Made by a program: the position numbers and the translations under genes. A model generated the notes under the pieces. That model was given only the letters and a program-made list of their open reading frames with translations, was not told the DNA's origin and did no database searches. DNA of 64,000 bases, taken from positions 43,296 to 107,295 of the forward strand of contig JAJTXY010000013.1 of assembly GCA_021463865.1 (NCBI GenBank), in the 5' to 3' direction. This document shows positions 33,465-41,910 of this stretch, one piece after another; position 1 is the stretch's first letter; the number at the start of each line of letters is the position of its first letter. The DNA comes from Anaerolineae bacterium. Its GTDB lineage: Bacteria; Chloroflexota; Anaerolineae; Aggregatilineales; J027.

Positions 33465-35288
33465 TTAATTGATCTTTACGAGGCCCGCTTGCAAGGTCAA
33501 AGTTGCCGAACCACGCACCTCGGCAGTTGTGTTGCCCTGCGCCGAAAAGGTCATGCCCTTGACGGTTGTATTGCCATTACTTTCGACATTCACGCTGGAT
33601 GTGCCTTTGACGTCTACCGTCATCCCTTGCAGGGACATGCCCTGTTGAGCACGAATATCCACCTTGCCGGTTTTCGATTGCAGCGACAAGTCACCCTGCG
33701 CCACAATCTCGATTTTGTCCTTGCTATCAATCGTAATCTTCTTTTGCTGCGTATCCATCTTGATCGTGGTATTACTCTTGGCGTCCACAATCTCGATGTA
33801 TTCTTCACCGCCATCTTGATCTACAAAGCGGATGGTGTGACCTGTGCGGGTTTTAATCACACGGGTTTTGACCTTGCCGCTCACCGAGACCTTGCTTATG
33901 GCTTCAGGGGGAGCATCCTTGCCATTAAACAAACCACCAATGATATAGGGGCGGTTAAAATCGCCATGTTCAAAGGCAATCAATACCTCATCATTGACTT
34001 CGGGCAGAAAATAAATGCCGCGTTGAGCACCAAATCCCGGGCCAGCAATACGCGCCCAAAAACTTTCTTGACCAGAATCCAGCCAAGGATATTTGACCTT
34101 CACCATACCCCAATCGCCCTGACCGCTGTTGGAATCGCCGCTGATATTGTTGTTGGTCACAATCGCCGTCACCACACCATCCCAGCGCGGTTCTTCAACA
34201 GGGGTCGCCAAGAGTTCGGTCATCAAGGCAGGGCGCAACCCCTCTACTGTGAAATAGGTAATCATGGCGCCTTGTGCCGTATAAACATGGCGCACCGAGG
34301 TTAGTTTATATTTACCGCTAAACTTGCTGCCAATCTTTTTCAACTCCACAATCATGCCCGCCTTGAGCTTGGGCATACCGCGTGCTTCCCCCTCGGCCTC
34401 GATAAATCCACTATTGATTTCATCCAAGATAGCCTTAGCTACTGCATCCGCATCGGCTTGGCTTTGGACAGGTGAGCGTACCTCGATTTTTTTGGCAGCA
34501 CTTAGGGCCGATTGAGCCGCTTGCCCACCCCATTTACCAAAGCCAACTGAGGGAGAAGTTTTGCTGGTGGTGACTTTCCCAATAATGGGTTCTTTTATCT
34601 TGGGGTCCCACCCCTTGACTGTGACCTCATCAACCTGTTCGGTAATGGTCATGCGGGGGTGAAACCGGCGCAAATCATCACCCCATTCGAGGACCTCAGC
34701 ACTGCCAGAAGGGTCGGGTTTGCGGAAATAGAGGGTTCCATCTTGTACAAACACTTCATACCCAATGCGTTCGGCCCGCTGCTGCAAAAATGCCATGTCG
34801 GTGATGGCATTTTGGAACACATGCTTAAAGACTTCAGAGGTTGCTTGCACCTGTGGAGATAAACCTGCATTGCCAGCAATTTGTTGGGCAATATCCGAAT
34901 CTTTGACGTTTTGCCAAACCTTCGTTTTCGATTCCCGATGCAACCGATGGCTCTTGGCATACCCGCGCACGGTAATCGTGGCATTCGTCCCATCTTCAAA
35001 ATCGGGTTCGACAGCCGTAATCTCCCCCTTAAATACGGGAAGTTGGGTCCTAGGATCATCGTTATCGCTCATCGAAATTTCGACGGAGGCCCCCAATGGG
35101 AAGTCATTCGAGTCCACCATTGTGAGTTCATCATCGCTAAACGTCAGCGAAAACATATCCGGGATAGATAGGCTGCTATCTACCACAAACTCGATCATCT
35201 TGTCCATCGTGGCGACTTTCAATGGAGCGCCGTTGACTTTCACAATCGCTTGACCGAGTATTTCGGCATTGCGTTCACCAGTGGGCAT
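33465..35288 (-). CDS. VgrG-like spike protein (Afp8-like)
   Basis: The protein has 607 residues. The N-terminal gpD/gp27-like region includes 'KGEITAVEPDFEDGTNATITVRGYAKSHRLHRESKTKVWQNV'. A gp5-type OB fold follows ('GDWGMVKVKYPWLDSGQESFWARIAGPGFGAQRGIYFLPEVNDEVLIAFEHGD'), then a C-terminal beta-helix of short repeats ('DKIEIVAQGDLSLQSKTGKVDIRAQQG'). It forms the trimeric membrane-piercing spike. No C-terminal effector extension is present, and no PAAR tip gene is adjacent. Confidence 0.93.
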   Translation of the reverse strand: MPTGERNAEILGQAIVKVNGAPLKVATMDKMIEFVVDSSLSIPDMFSLTFSDDELTMVDSNDFPLGASVEISMSDNDDPRTQLPVFKGEITAVEPDFEDGTNATITVRGYAKSHRLHRESKTKVWQNVKDSDIAQQIAGNAGLSPQVQATSEVFKHVFQNAITDMAFLQQRAERIGYEVFVQDGTLYFRKPDPSGSAEVLEWGDDLRRFHPRMTITEQVDEVTVKGWDPKIKEPIIGKVTTSKTSPSVGFGKWGGQAAQSALSAAKKIEVRSPVQSQADADAVAKAILDEINSGFIEAEGEARGMPKLKAGMIVELKKIGSKFSGKYKLTSVRHVYTAQGAMITYFTVEGLRPALMTELLATPVEEPRWDGVVTAIVTNNNISGDSNSGQGDWGMVKVKYPWLDSGQESFWARIAGPGFGAQRGIYFLPEVNDEVLIAFEHGDFNRPYIIGGLFNGKDAPPEAISKVSVSGKVKTRVIKTRTGHTIRFVDQDGGEEYIEIVDAKSNTTIKMDTQQKKITIDSKDKIEIVAQGDLSLQSKTGKVDIRAQQGMSLQGMTVDVKGTSSVNVESNGNTTVKGMTFSAQGNTTAEVRGSATLTLQAGLVKIN

Positions 35289-35311
35289 TCAATTAGTCTC
35301 CTTCGGGCGCG

Positions 35312-35965
35312 TTATTGGTTGGGAACAACCAGCGGCGTGCCATTGGGTACTTTATTCGGGTTATCAACATTGTTCGCTTCGGCTACCTGACGATAATTGG
35401 CAGCATCACCCGTCTGCTGGGCGGCTACCGTATCCATACGCTGACCCTGTTGCGATGTCGCTACTTTGGGGGTCGTTGCCGCACCACCGCCACCACCACT
35501 GCTAGAATAATCATCTACATCAATCAACTGCTCCAGCGTAATATCTACAGTGGTACGGACGGGTGTGCCATCGGGCAAAAACAGTGTGTATTTTTGCTGG
35601 ATATTGGTCAACACCGCCTCAAAATTCAAGCGCCCCCAACGAAATGACACTTTAGGGGGGCGGCTTTTACCCGTCGTTGCGTTTTTGGTTTGTTCCGCAA
35701 CCGCCATCATTTTCCAAATTTTGTCGGTGTGGTCGCGCACATCGCTTTGTTCGGCAAAAGTATCGAACAGAAGCTGGACTTTGAGTACCTGATTTCCACC
35801 CTGCTTAAACACGATCTCTGGGACATTTTTGCCCTTCGCAGGTTTCTTTTCCCACTGATTTTGTTTGGTCAACGTGTACTCGAACGGATTGAACATACAT
35901 TCAACCGTTTCACCGGTTGTCATATTGACCAATTTGGCTGGGGCCAGACCCCCTTTGGTTGGCAT
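35312..35965 (-). CDS. LysM-containing baseplate adaptor (Afp7-like)
   Basis: The protein has 217 residues from the ATG at 35965, which has GGAGGAATAAGG just upstream; a TTG at 35989 is rejected. The N-terminal CIS-specific domain ('VECMFNPFEYTLTKQNQWEKKPAKGKNVPEIVFKQGG') is followed by a Gly-rich linker (about 162-170) and a C-terminal LysM-like segment ('MDTVAAQQTGDAANYRQVAEANNVDNPNKVPNGTPLVVPNQ'). Known counterparts sit between the inner tube and the spike. Confidence 0.92.
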   Translation of the reverse strand: MPTKGGLAPAKLVNMTTGETVECMFNPFEYTLTKQNQWEKKPAKGKNVPEIVFKQGGNQVLKVQLLFDTFAEQSDVRDHTDKIWKMMAVAEQTKNATTGKSRPPKVSFRWGRLNFEAVLTNIQQKYTLFLPDGTPVRTTVDITLEQLIDVDDYSSSGGGGGAATTPKVATSQQGQRMDTVAAQQTGDAANYRQVAEANNVDNPNKVPNGTPLVVPNQ

Positions 35966-35989
35966 CCTTATTCCTCCAACATCTAACAA

Positions 35990-38245
35990 TTACCGACTAC
36001 GGCGTTCACGCTCAACCTTTAGGCGGCGCTGTAACAAGCGATAGACTTCATTCGCCATTTTTTCTACTTCGGCCTTATCTGCCCCTTCCCCTTCACCCTC
36101 ATTGTTTTCAGTGCCACCCGAAGTTGCCGATGTCGTGGGCGAGGTAGGAGTTTCGCGCTGAATGGCGCTTGTTTGTACCGAAGGCGCAATATCCACATTC
36201 GGCATGGGTGGGCCATCCCGTTGAATGGCGGTGTCCACCGGTAAATCGAGCAGTGATAACAATCCCTGTTCCGACTGGCTGTTGCTAGTGTCAGGCGCTT
36301 CGGCTCGCTGGACGGCGGCGTTGATTGTTTCGGGCGAACTTGACCGCTGCACAGGCGACGCCCCTACCGATACAGACGGAGCAGGCGGACGGGCCGATTC
36401 CGGTGAGGGCGGATTGAATGAAATATCGCGGTGACGAGTCCGACCAATCGGCGGCATCAAGACGGGCGGTGGGGCTTCTTGTCTTGGTAATTCTTCCGTG
36501 AATGCCCCCGACATCTCCAACGCCTCATCCAAACTCACCGACTGCTGCGGCAGGGGCGGGGCATCAAAAGCCTCGTCCAATGGAATGGCCCGTCGTTGGA
36601 CTGTTGGTTCTGGCATATCAGGTACTTCTGACCATGTATCGGATATATCGGGCATATCCGGCGTTTCAGGCATCCGTGCCACACGACCCATCGGAGCGGA
36701 CGATGGCATTACAGGCGATAGTGCAGCGGGTGGGGTAATCTCAGGTGCAGCATCGTAGATATTTTCAACTGGGCGTGGACTAAATTCCTCACCACCCATC
36801 ATGGCTTGACCTGTGACCCGTCGCTCAAAAGCAGACGGCGCGGATTCGACAGGAGATTCCCAGCGCGGCTGCTCCTCAACCTCATCAATTACACGGGTGT
36901 AGGCTGTTGGTCGCACCATCGGTTGAATGGGGGGTTCAGAAGTCTCTATCCGCTTGGCCCGCACCACTTGGGGTTCACTTCGTTGAATTGGGGCTTCGGC
37001 TTGGGCAATTGCCGCGCTCAATTGATCGGCTGTATAGGGTCGTCCCTCATCACTTTGTTTCGGCCAGTCATCCATCGTCAATGATGGGGAAGGCGTATCC
37101 GCAGGTTTGCGCTGAACATTTTCCGATTCTTCAATCACGCTGGGTGCTGATGCAAACGTCTGGTCAACCGGCCCTGCGGATGAATCGAGTTGGCTGGATG
37201 GAGGTGTTTGACCTGCCTGTGCGGTAGGTGTAGAGGGGCTGGATGAGCCGGATGGTTGTGACGATGTTGGAGTAGAGGATTGCACCGATGCGCCGGGCAG
37301 ATTTCCCGCGGCTTGGGCGGCTTGTTCCCCAGCAGGTGAGGTCGGTTGCTGCTCAATTAGCGTCTGGGTAAATTGTTGTGGGTCGTCTTCCAAAATATCG
37401 GCTGGACTGGCCTGAATGCTAGAAGGGGCAACGTGTGGCGTGGGTGCTTCAGCTTTCGCAATCGCCGCACTCACCGCCTCGTTATAATCGGCAGAATCGG
37501 ACGTGTCGCGCTCATCATAATCATATTCGGCGGAATCCTCCGCATCCTCAAATGTCCCCGGCAAAGCGTCCGGTATATCTTCAAATGAATCGTCCTCAAA
37601 ATCATCCGCCGATTCAGCGGTAGGTTCGGCCAGTCCAACCTCCTCGGCCATGTTGCGCACACCCATATATTCCACTTTGGAGACCACACGGCGCTGTACA
37701 GGCGGAGGATCGGCCTCAGAGGGTTCGGATGTCGGTTGTGGCGGGGCGTGGCGGGGCGTTACCGGACGTTGAGGCGGCGGTTCATAACGACCACTGGCCT
37801 GCACAGGTTTAGACGTCGGGGGCGTTTTGGTGATTTTTTGACTGTCAGGTTCGGCGTCGCGGTGCAAGAAACTTTCACCCGTGACCCGGCCCATCGCTTT
37901 ATGCAAATTGTAAATGGCCTGAAGGTCGGCAGGCATCGGTTCATCTTCTCTCGTGGGCTGTACCGATGGCGTCTGACCAGAACGCCGAGCAGGGGCTTTG
38001 GCGGGTGGGCGTGACCAATCAGATTGTGGTTGAGGAGCAAATTCCTCCGCTTCCCAATCATAATCCGGCTCATCACCTTGATTCCATACCATCGGCGGTG
38101 ATCCCCAATCCGCATGGCGATGGGGTAGGCGTGAAATGACCATGCGCCGAACTTGGGCCACACTGCGTTGCAGCAGGCGTTGACCGAGGCTGCCAATGGG
38201 TCGGCGGCGATTGAGTATACCAGTGGGTTTGCGTCGAATAATCAT
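35990..38245 (-). CDS. Large disordered Pro/Ser/Asp-rich protein of the injection cluster
   Basis: The protein has 751 residues and almost no predicted globular sequence. It is rich in P, S, E, D and Q. At least seven V/I-Q-R triplets are spread along it, and an 'AAI/V..AEAP' motif recurs three times. The last 30 residues form a charged helix, 'MANEVYRLLQRRLKVERERRSR', matching the end of the 126-residue protein encoded upstream of the tube 2 gene. It lies between tube 2 and the LysM adaptor. A tape-measure, tube-loading or chaperone role is possible but unproven; no canonical tape-measure gene is visible in the cluster. Confidence 0.6.
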   Translation of the reverse strand: MIIRRKPTGILNRRRPIGSLGQRLLQRSVAQVRRMVISRLPHRHADWGSPPMVWNQGDEPDYDWEAEEFAPQPQSDWSRPPAKAPARRSGQTPSVQPTREDEPMPADLQAIYNLHKAMGRVTGESFLHRDAEPDSQKITKTPPTSKPVQASGRYEPPPQRPVTPRHAPPQPTSEPSEADPPPVQRRVVSKVEYMGVRNMAEEVGLAEPTAESADDFEDDSFEDIPDALPGTFEDAEDSAEYDYDERDTSDSADYNEAVSAAIAKAEAPTPHVAPSSIQASPADILEDDPQQFTQTLIEQQPTSPAGEQAAQAAGNLPGASVQSSTPTSSQPSGSSSPSTPTAQAGQTPPSSQLDSSAGPVDQTFASAPSVIEESENVQRKPADTPSPSLTMDDWPKQSDEGRPYTADQLSAAIAQAEAPIQRSEPQVVRAKRIETSEPPIQPMVRPTAYTRVIDEVEEQPRWESPVESAPSAFERRVTGQAMMGGEEFSPRPVENIYDAAPEITPPAALSPVMPSSAPMGRVARMPETPDMPDISDTWSEVPDMPEPTVQRRAIPLDEAFDAPPLPQQSVSLDEALEMSGAFTEELPRQEAPPPVLMPPIGRTRHRDISFNPPSPESARPPAPSVSVGASPVQRSSSPETINAAVQRAEAPDTSNSQSEQGLLSLLDLPVDTAIQRDGPPMPNVDIAPSVQTSAIQRETPTSPTTSATSGGTENNEGEGEGADKAEVEKMANEVYRLLQRRLKVERERRSR

Positions 38246-38276
38246 GTTGTTTACTCCAAGCCAGCCTCAAGGCTGT

Positions 38277-38702
38277 CTAGGGAATATAGTCGTGTACCAC
38301 TAGTTCTAGCGACTCGATAGCAACAGCCCCCGTGTCGGATTTAAGCGTTGGGCCAGTCCATTTCACCGGGATGGCTTTATCAAAATTCCAACGGGCCAGT
38401 TCACTTTTCATCGAATCATACATCACTACCGAAACGGAATAGGTCGCTGGTTGCACCTGACCACTCAAGAGGTCTTTATATAAGGACAATAGCTCTTGAC
38501 TAGCAGTCAGTCCTCGCTTCAAAATGAGCCGTCCACTCTTGCGGCGCACAGGCAGCACATGGGTATATTCGTTGAGGCCGCCTTCTTTTTGATCCTGCGT
38601 TTCGATTTCAAGCGTCGGAAGCGTGCATTCGGTAAACGCAGCCATCGGCGAACCGTTGATCTCGATCACAAAACTATGGGCGCTAAAGGCTTCTTCAGAC
38701 AT
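38277..38702 (-). CDS. Inner tube protein 2 (gp19/Afp5-like)
   Basis: The protein has 141 residues. The T4 gp19/Hcp-like tube fold is recognisable from 'SFVIEINGSPMAAFTECTLPTLEIETQDQKEGGLNEY', 'GRLILKRGLTASQELLSLYKDLLSG' and 'ARWNFDKAIPVKWTGPTLKSDTGAVAIESLELVVHDYI'. It is clearly related to but distinct from tube 1 (39713-40171). Contractile systems often encode a specialised tube subunit that starts the tube at the baseplate, and its position next to the LysM/spike genes fits that role. Confidence 0.93.
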   Translation of the reverse strand: MSEEAFSAHSFVIEINGSPMAAFTECTLPTLEIETQDQKEGGLNEYTHVLPVRRKSGRLILKRGLTASQELLSLYKDLLSGQVQPATYSVSVVMYDSMKSELARWNFDKAIPVKWTGPTLKSDTGAVAIESLELVVHDYIP

Positions 38703-38720
38703 CGTTTCCTCGCTCGTGGA

Positions 38721-39101
38721 CTATCGTGTTTTTCGGAAAGTCCCCAACCGTTCTTGTTCTCGTTTAATATCACGCAGCAAAAGGGCATACACCCGTTCTG
38801 CGACGTCTTTGGGCGAAACATTATGGTCGCTGTTGGTTGCGCTTTCGTCCCCCTCGCTATCGGCATCATCGGCCCGCTGTACCATCTCTGGCATCACGGC
38901 GGAAGGGGTATCACTCGCTTCAATTGGCGCTTCCATCGGCACACGCTGAACGGCCTCAGCAACGACTTCGGATGTTACGGGTCGGCTACGGCGCGGGGGC
39001 TGCAAATTGGCCTCGGACGATGGGCCATAACTGATTTGATACCGCCGCTGGTATTGTTGGGCCGCTTGCTGTGCTTGTTTACCAACTCGACCAATACTCA
39101 T
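38721..39101 (-). CDS. Small disordered protein with eCIS C-terminal helix motif
   Basis: The protein has 126 residues. The N-terminus is basic and Gln-rich, the middle is acidic and disordered with VQR triplets, and the C-terminus 'DVAERVYALLLRDIKREQERLG' matches the end of the 751-residue protein. I do not recognise a domain. It lies between DUF6760 and tube 2 with short spacing. The shared tail suggests both bind the same component. Confidence 0.6.
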   Translation of the reverse strand: MSIGRVGKQAQQAAQQYQRRYQISYGPSSEANLQPPRRSRPVTSEVVAEAVQRVPMEAPIEASDTPSAVMPEMVQRADDADSEGDESATNSDHNVSPKDVAERVYALLLRDIKREQERLGTFRKTR

Positions 39102-39116
39102 TACATCTACCTATAA

Positions 39117-39275
39117 TCATTCCCCGCGCTGGTTAATCTGGCTAACATAGCCCACCCAGCGCACTCGTTCTCGATGATCCATATTCAAGATTTCCGCCCG
39201 TGACCAATGCAAGTGCATCGCTAGGAAGGCTACCTCTTCATGCAGGCGGTCTAAAGGGTAGCCTACGATCCCCCC
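39117..39275 (-). CDS. DUF6760-like small protein, in -1 frame after the tail-assembly gene
   Basis: This frame reads 'IVGYPLDRLHEEVAFLAMHLHWSRAEILNMDHRERVRWVGYVSQINQ', the DUF6760 pattern found in contractile injection clusters. It ends with TGA at 39119-39117. It lacks an ATG, GTG or TTG before the conserved GYPLDRL block; the only upstream candidate codon in frame is ATC, and a TGA precedes it. It overlaps the end of the preceding gene in the -1 frame exactly at a GGGGGGA run (39275-39269). It is therefore probably made by -1 ribosomal frameshifting as a C-terminal extension, or from a rare start codon. It is about 50 residues. Confidence 0.65.
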   Translation of the reverse strand, partial: GGIVGYPLDRLHEEVAFLAMHLHWSRAEILNMDHRERVRWVGYVSQINQRGE

Positions 39276-39628
39276 GATAGAGAGACCTCGACGGTAAACT
39301 CATGATTACAGTTCGGGCATTTCACCCCGACTTTGGTCACACCGTCCCCATTAATTTCCTGATAAAAGTCTTGTAGATAGGCCAGATCAGCCGCAAAAAA
39401 CTTCTCAATCATGACAGGCGTCACTTCACGGATTGTTCCCAAGCGAGTGATGACCCGTGACAGCAAAATGACCGTCAAATACGCCTCATTTTGACGGACT
39501 TTGGGGTGTCGCAGCGGCTCAATTTCATCCAATGCCGTCGCTAAACGCATCGTTCCTTCTTTATGAACGTTGCCATAATCATCCACATAGCCACGTGGCA
39601 GCGTGAAATCGAACTCGGTTTGTAACAT
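39263..39628 (-). CDS. Phage tail assembly-like protein with zinc-ribbon end
   Basis: The protein has 121 residues from the ATG at 39628 (GAGGGA just upstream); an in-frame TTG at 39652 is rejected. It begins 'MLQTEFDFTLPRGYVDDYGNVHKEGTMRLATALDEI', the pattern of 'phage tail assembly' proteins in eCIS clusters, and ends with 'VGVKCPNCNHEFTVEVSL'. The single CxxC plus His could bind a metal. It lies directly after tube 1, like the gpG-type tail chaperones of siphophages. Its last codons contain the GGGGGGA slippery run followed two codons later by its TAG stop. Confidence 0.8.
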   Translation of the reverse strand: MLQTEFDFTLPRGYVDDYGNVHKEGTMRLATALDEIEPLRHPKVRQNEAYLTVILLSRVITRLGTIREVTPVMIEKFFAADLAYLQDFYQEINGDGVTKVGVKCPNCNHEFTVEVSLSGGS

Positions 39629-39664
39629 TGATCCCTCTAATTTGGCTTGCAAAAATAGGTCAGT

Positions 39665-39688
39665 AGGGGCGATTTCTTAACCGCCCCT
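39665..39688 (-). repeat. Palindromic element between tube 1 and assembly gene
   Basis: AGGGGCG (39665-39671) pairs with CGCCCCT (39682-39688) across a ten-base loop inside an 84-base gap in the operon. It resembles short intergenic palindromes of the 'taggggcg...cgcccct' type. It could act as a transcript-stabilising or partial-termination hairpin that raises tube and sheath levels over downstream genes. Confidence 0.5.
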
Positions 39689-39712
39689 CCATTACGCTTG
39701 ATGATCTCAGAA

Positions 39713-40171
39713 CTACGTCACACGGGCAATATATTCGTGGACGATGGTGAGTTCTTCAATCCCGATTTCATTGCTGTCGGATTTGACACTTGGGCCAGAG
39801 ATCTTGGACGGCCACCCTTTTTCAAAATTCCAACGGGCGACTTCCGTGCCTTCTTGGTCGTACATAATGATCGAGCCGTCCTTGCGGGCGGAACTGACGT
39901 TGCCATCTTCGACCATCTTGCGCCAATCCCAGAAATCCATATTGGCGGTGATGCCACGTTTCAAGGTCACATCACCCCATTTTAGACGTCCGGGCACCTT
40001 GCGAACGATTTCTTGACCACCCGGCCCCATGACTTTGTGGACGACCACTTCGCTTTCCGAGCCAAGACCCGCGCATTCAGTGAAAAAGCCACTGACCACG
40101 CCGGCGACTTCGATGGCGAAATTAAATGAAACTAGGGGATCGCCCGATACTGCGTCTTTACCTGCTGGCAT
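39713..40171 (-). CDS. Inner tube protein 1 (gp19/Afp1-like)
   Basis: The protein has 152 residues. It shows the phage tail tube family pattern: 'DPLVSFNFAIEVAGVVSGFFTECAGLGSESEVVVHKVMGPGGQEIVRKVPGRLKWGDVTLKRGITANMDFWDWRKMVEDG', ending 'EIGIEELTIVHEYIARV'. It should polymerise into the rigid tube inside the sheath. It is directly downstream of the sheath gene, as in other eCIS. Confidence 0.95.
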   Translation of the reverse strand: MPAGKDAVSGDPLVSFNFAIEVAGVVSGFFTECAGLGSESEVVVHKVMGPGGQEIVRKVPGRLKWGDVTLKRGITANMDFWDWRKMVEDGNVSSARKDGSIIMYDQEGTEVARWNFEKGWPSKISGPSVKSDSNEIGIEELTIVHEYIARVT

Positions 40172-40222
40172 AAAATCCCTTCTCCTTAAACACTAATTGA
40201 ACTCAGAACGGCCCCGACTGGC

Positions 40223-41782
40223 TTATTCGCCGCCTTCGGGTGCCCATTGACTGATGCGGATAATCAAGAATTCGGCGGGTTTGACGGGTGCAATACCCAC
40301 TTCCACAATACACTGACCTAGGTCGCGGATTTCTGGCGGATTCAGTTCTTCATCACATTTGACAAAGAAGGCTTCTTCCGGGGTACGCCCAAAGAGCGCC
40401 CCGCTGCGCCACTGCACTTTCAGGAAGGAGGTAATATCACGACGAAGCCGCGCCCACAGTGAATAGTCGTTGGGTTCAAACACAGCCCATTGTGTGCCAC
40501 GTTCAATGCTCGCTTCGATCATATTGAACAGACGGCGAACATTGATATAGCGCCAAGATGGGTCGCTGGTGAGGGTACGCGCACCCCACACACGGATACC
40601 ACGTCCGGGGAAGCTGCGGATACAGTTCACACCAACGGGGTTCAGGCCATCTTGTTCACCCTTAGTGACATTGACTTCGAGGCCCACCACACCGCGCAAA
40701 ATTTCGTTGGCGGGGGCTTTGTGGACACCACGAGTTTCGTCCACACGGGCATACAAACCAGCCAGCAAACCACTTGGCGGCACAAAATGGGTCTTGCCTG
40801 CTTTCATCGGGTCAGAAACTTCAACCCAAGGGTAATACAGAGCGGCACGGGTGGTGTCGTAATTGACCGTCATGCGCCAATCGTAGACTTCCTGCGGGGT
40901 CAAACCGGGCGGGCAGTCCAAAATGGCAAATACATAACGGGTGCGTTCACAGAAGTCAATAATGGCCGTCTGGACAGTCTGGACACCCTTCGCATCCAGT
41001 TCGCCAGCTTGGAAGGCGCTCATCAGGTCGGGGGCAGCAATCATGGTGACATCGGGGATGGCTTCAATACCACCCAAACCCGTGCGGGCCGCCAGTTCAC
41101 CTTGATAGTCCAAAATGGTGACGGCTTTGGTCTCGACCTTGCCACCTGTCAGATGAACTTCACCAGCGGGTGCCAATTTGGTGTCTTTGGCAACGACCTT
41201 GACATCCACCAGTTTGGATTGGGCCTTGACCACCGTTTCAACATACTGCTTGTCACCCTTCTTCAGGTTGACATTGGGGAAACTTTCGGTCTGCGAGCCA
41301 GACTTAATCACAAGGGTAAAGGTGGCGTCCGCACCCTCTTCTTTGGCGGCTTCGGGTTTCACCGAGGCTTGGATGTTGTTGCCAGCCGGGCCACCCGCCT
41401 TTGCAGTGATTTCTAAAACATCGCCACTCTTATCGGCAGCAGCGACAGTCGCTTTGGCGGGTAGACCTTTTGCGCCATCAGCAGCCGCGCCGAGGGTCTT
41501 AACCGAAACAATATAAGCACGAGTGCCACCATTGTTGAAATAGCCCCACACCGATTCGGGTAGGTAGGCCCCTTCAACAAAGTTGCCAAAGTGCTGTTGA
41601 TATTGTGACCAATTGGTGACAAGGGTGGGCTTGCCAACGAGATTATTACCATTGCGGGGGTCTGCCGCTTTTTCGGTGTACCCCACAAATGCCGCCACCG
41701 CAGTACCGACCGCTTCAATGGGTTTAGTCCCGCGATCCACTTCTTCTACATAAACACCGGGTGACAAATACGAGGGTGCCAT
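40223..41782 (-). CDS. Contractile tail sheath protein (Afp2-4-like)
   Basis: The protein has 519 residues. The N-terminus 'YLSPGVYVEEVDRGTKPIEAVGTAVAAFVGYTEKAADPRNGN' and C-terminus 'RRLFNMIEASIERGTQWAVFEPNDYSLWARLRRDITSFLKVQWRSGALFGRTPEEAFFVKC' are classical sheath signatures. The middle (about 95-225) holds a more variable outer domain. Only one sheath gene is present, unlike Afp/PVC with three paralogues. Contraction of this sheath drives the tube and spike. Confidence 0.97.
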   Translation of the reverse strand: MAPSYLSPGVYVEEVDRGTKPIEAVGTAVAAFVGYTEKAADPRNGNNLVGKPTLVTNWSQYQQHFGNFVEGAYLPESVWGYFNNGGTRAYIVSVKTLGAAADGAKGLPAKATVAAADKSGDVLEITAKAGGPAGNNIQASVKPEAAKEEGADATFTLVIKSGSQTESFPNVNLKKGDKQYVETVVKAQSKLVDVKVVAKDTKLAPAGEVHLTGGKVETKAVTILDYQGELAARTGLGGIEAIPDVTMIAAPDLMSAFQAGELDAKGVQTVQTAIIDFCERTRYVFAILDCPPGLTPQEVYDWRMTVNYDTTRAALYYPWVEVSDPMKAGKTHFVPPSGLLAGLYARVDETRGVHKAPANEILRGVVGLEVNVTKGEQDGLNPVGVNCIRSFPGRGIRVWGARTLTSDPSWRYINVRRLFNMIEASIERGTQWAVFEPNDYSLWARLRRDITSFLKVQWRSGALFGRTPEEAFFVKCDEELNPPEIRDLGQCIVEVGIAPVKPAEFLIIRISQWAPEGGE

Positions 41783-41910
41783 ATCAGTGCATCTCTCCTG
41801 AAAATTAGCTGGTTAAACCGGACATTTTTTGACGTAAAAGCCTTTCTAACGATACGCCTCCTTCCGTAAGCGTTTATAGGCAGGTTGCCCTTCATCATAG
41901 TGAATTAGGG

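Noticed and set aside
33489..34304. 271-residue plus-strand open frame
   Set aside because: It is antisense to the VgrG-like spike gene.
40490..41416. 308-residue plus-strand open frame
   Set aside because: It is antisense to the sheath gene, which has clear family motifs on the minus strand.
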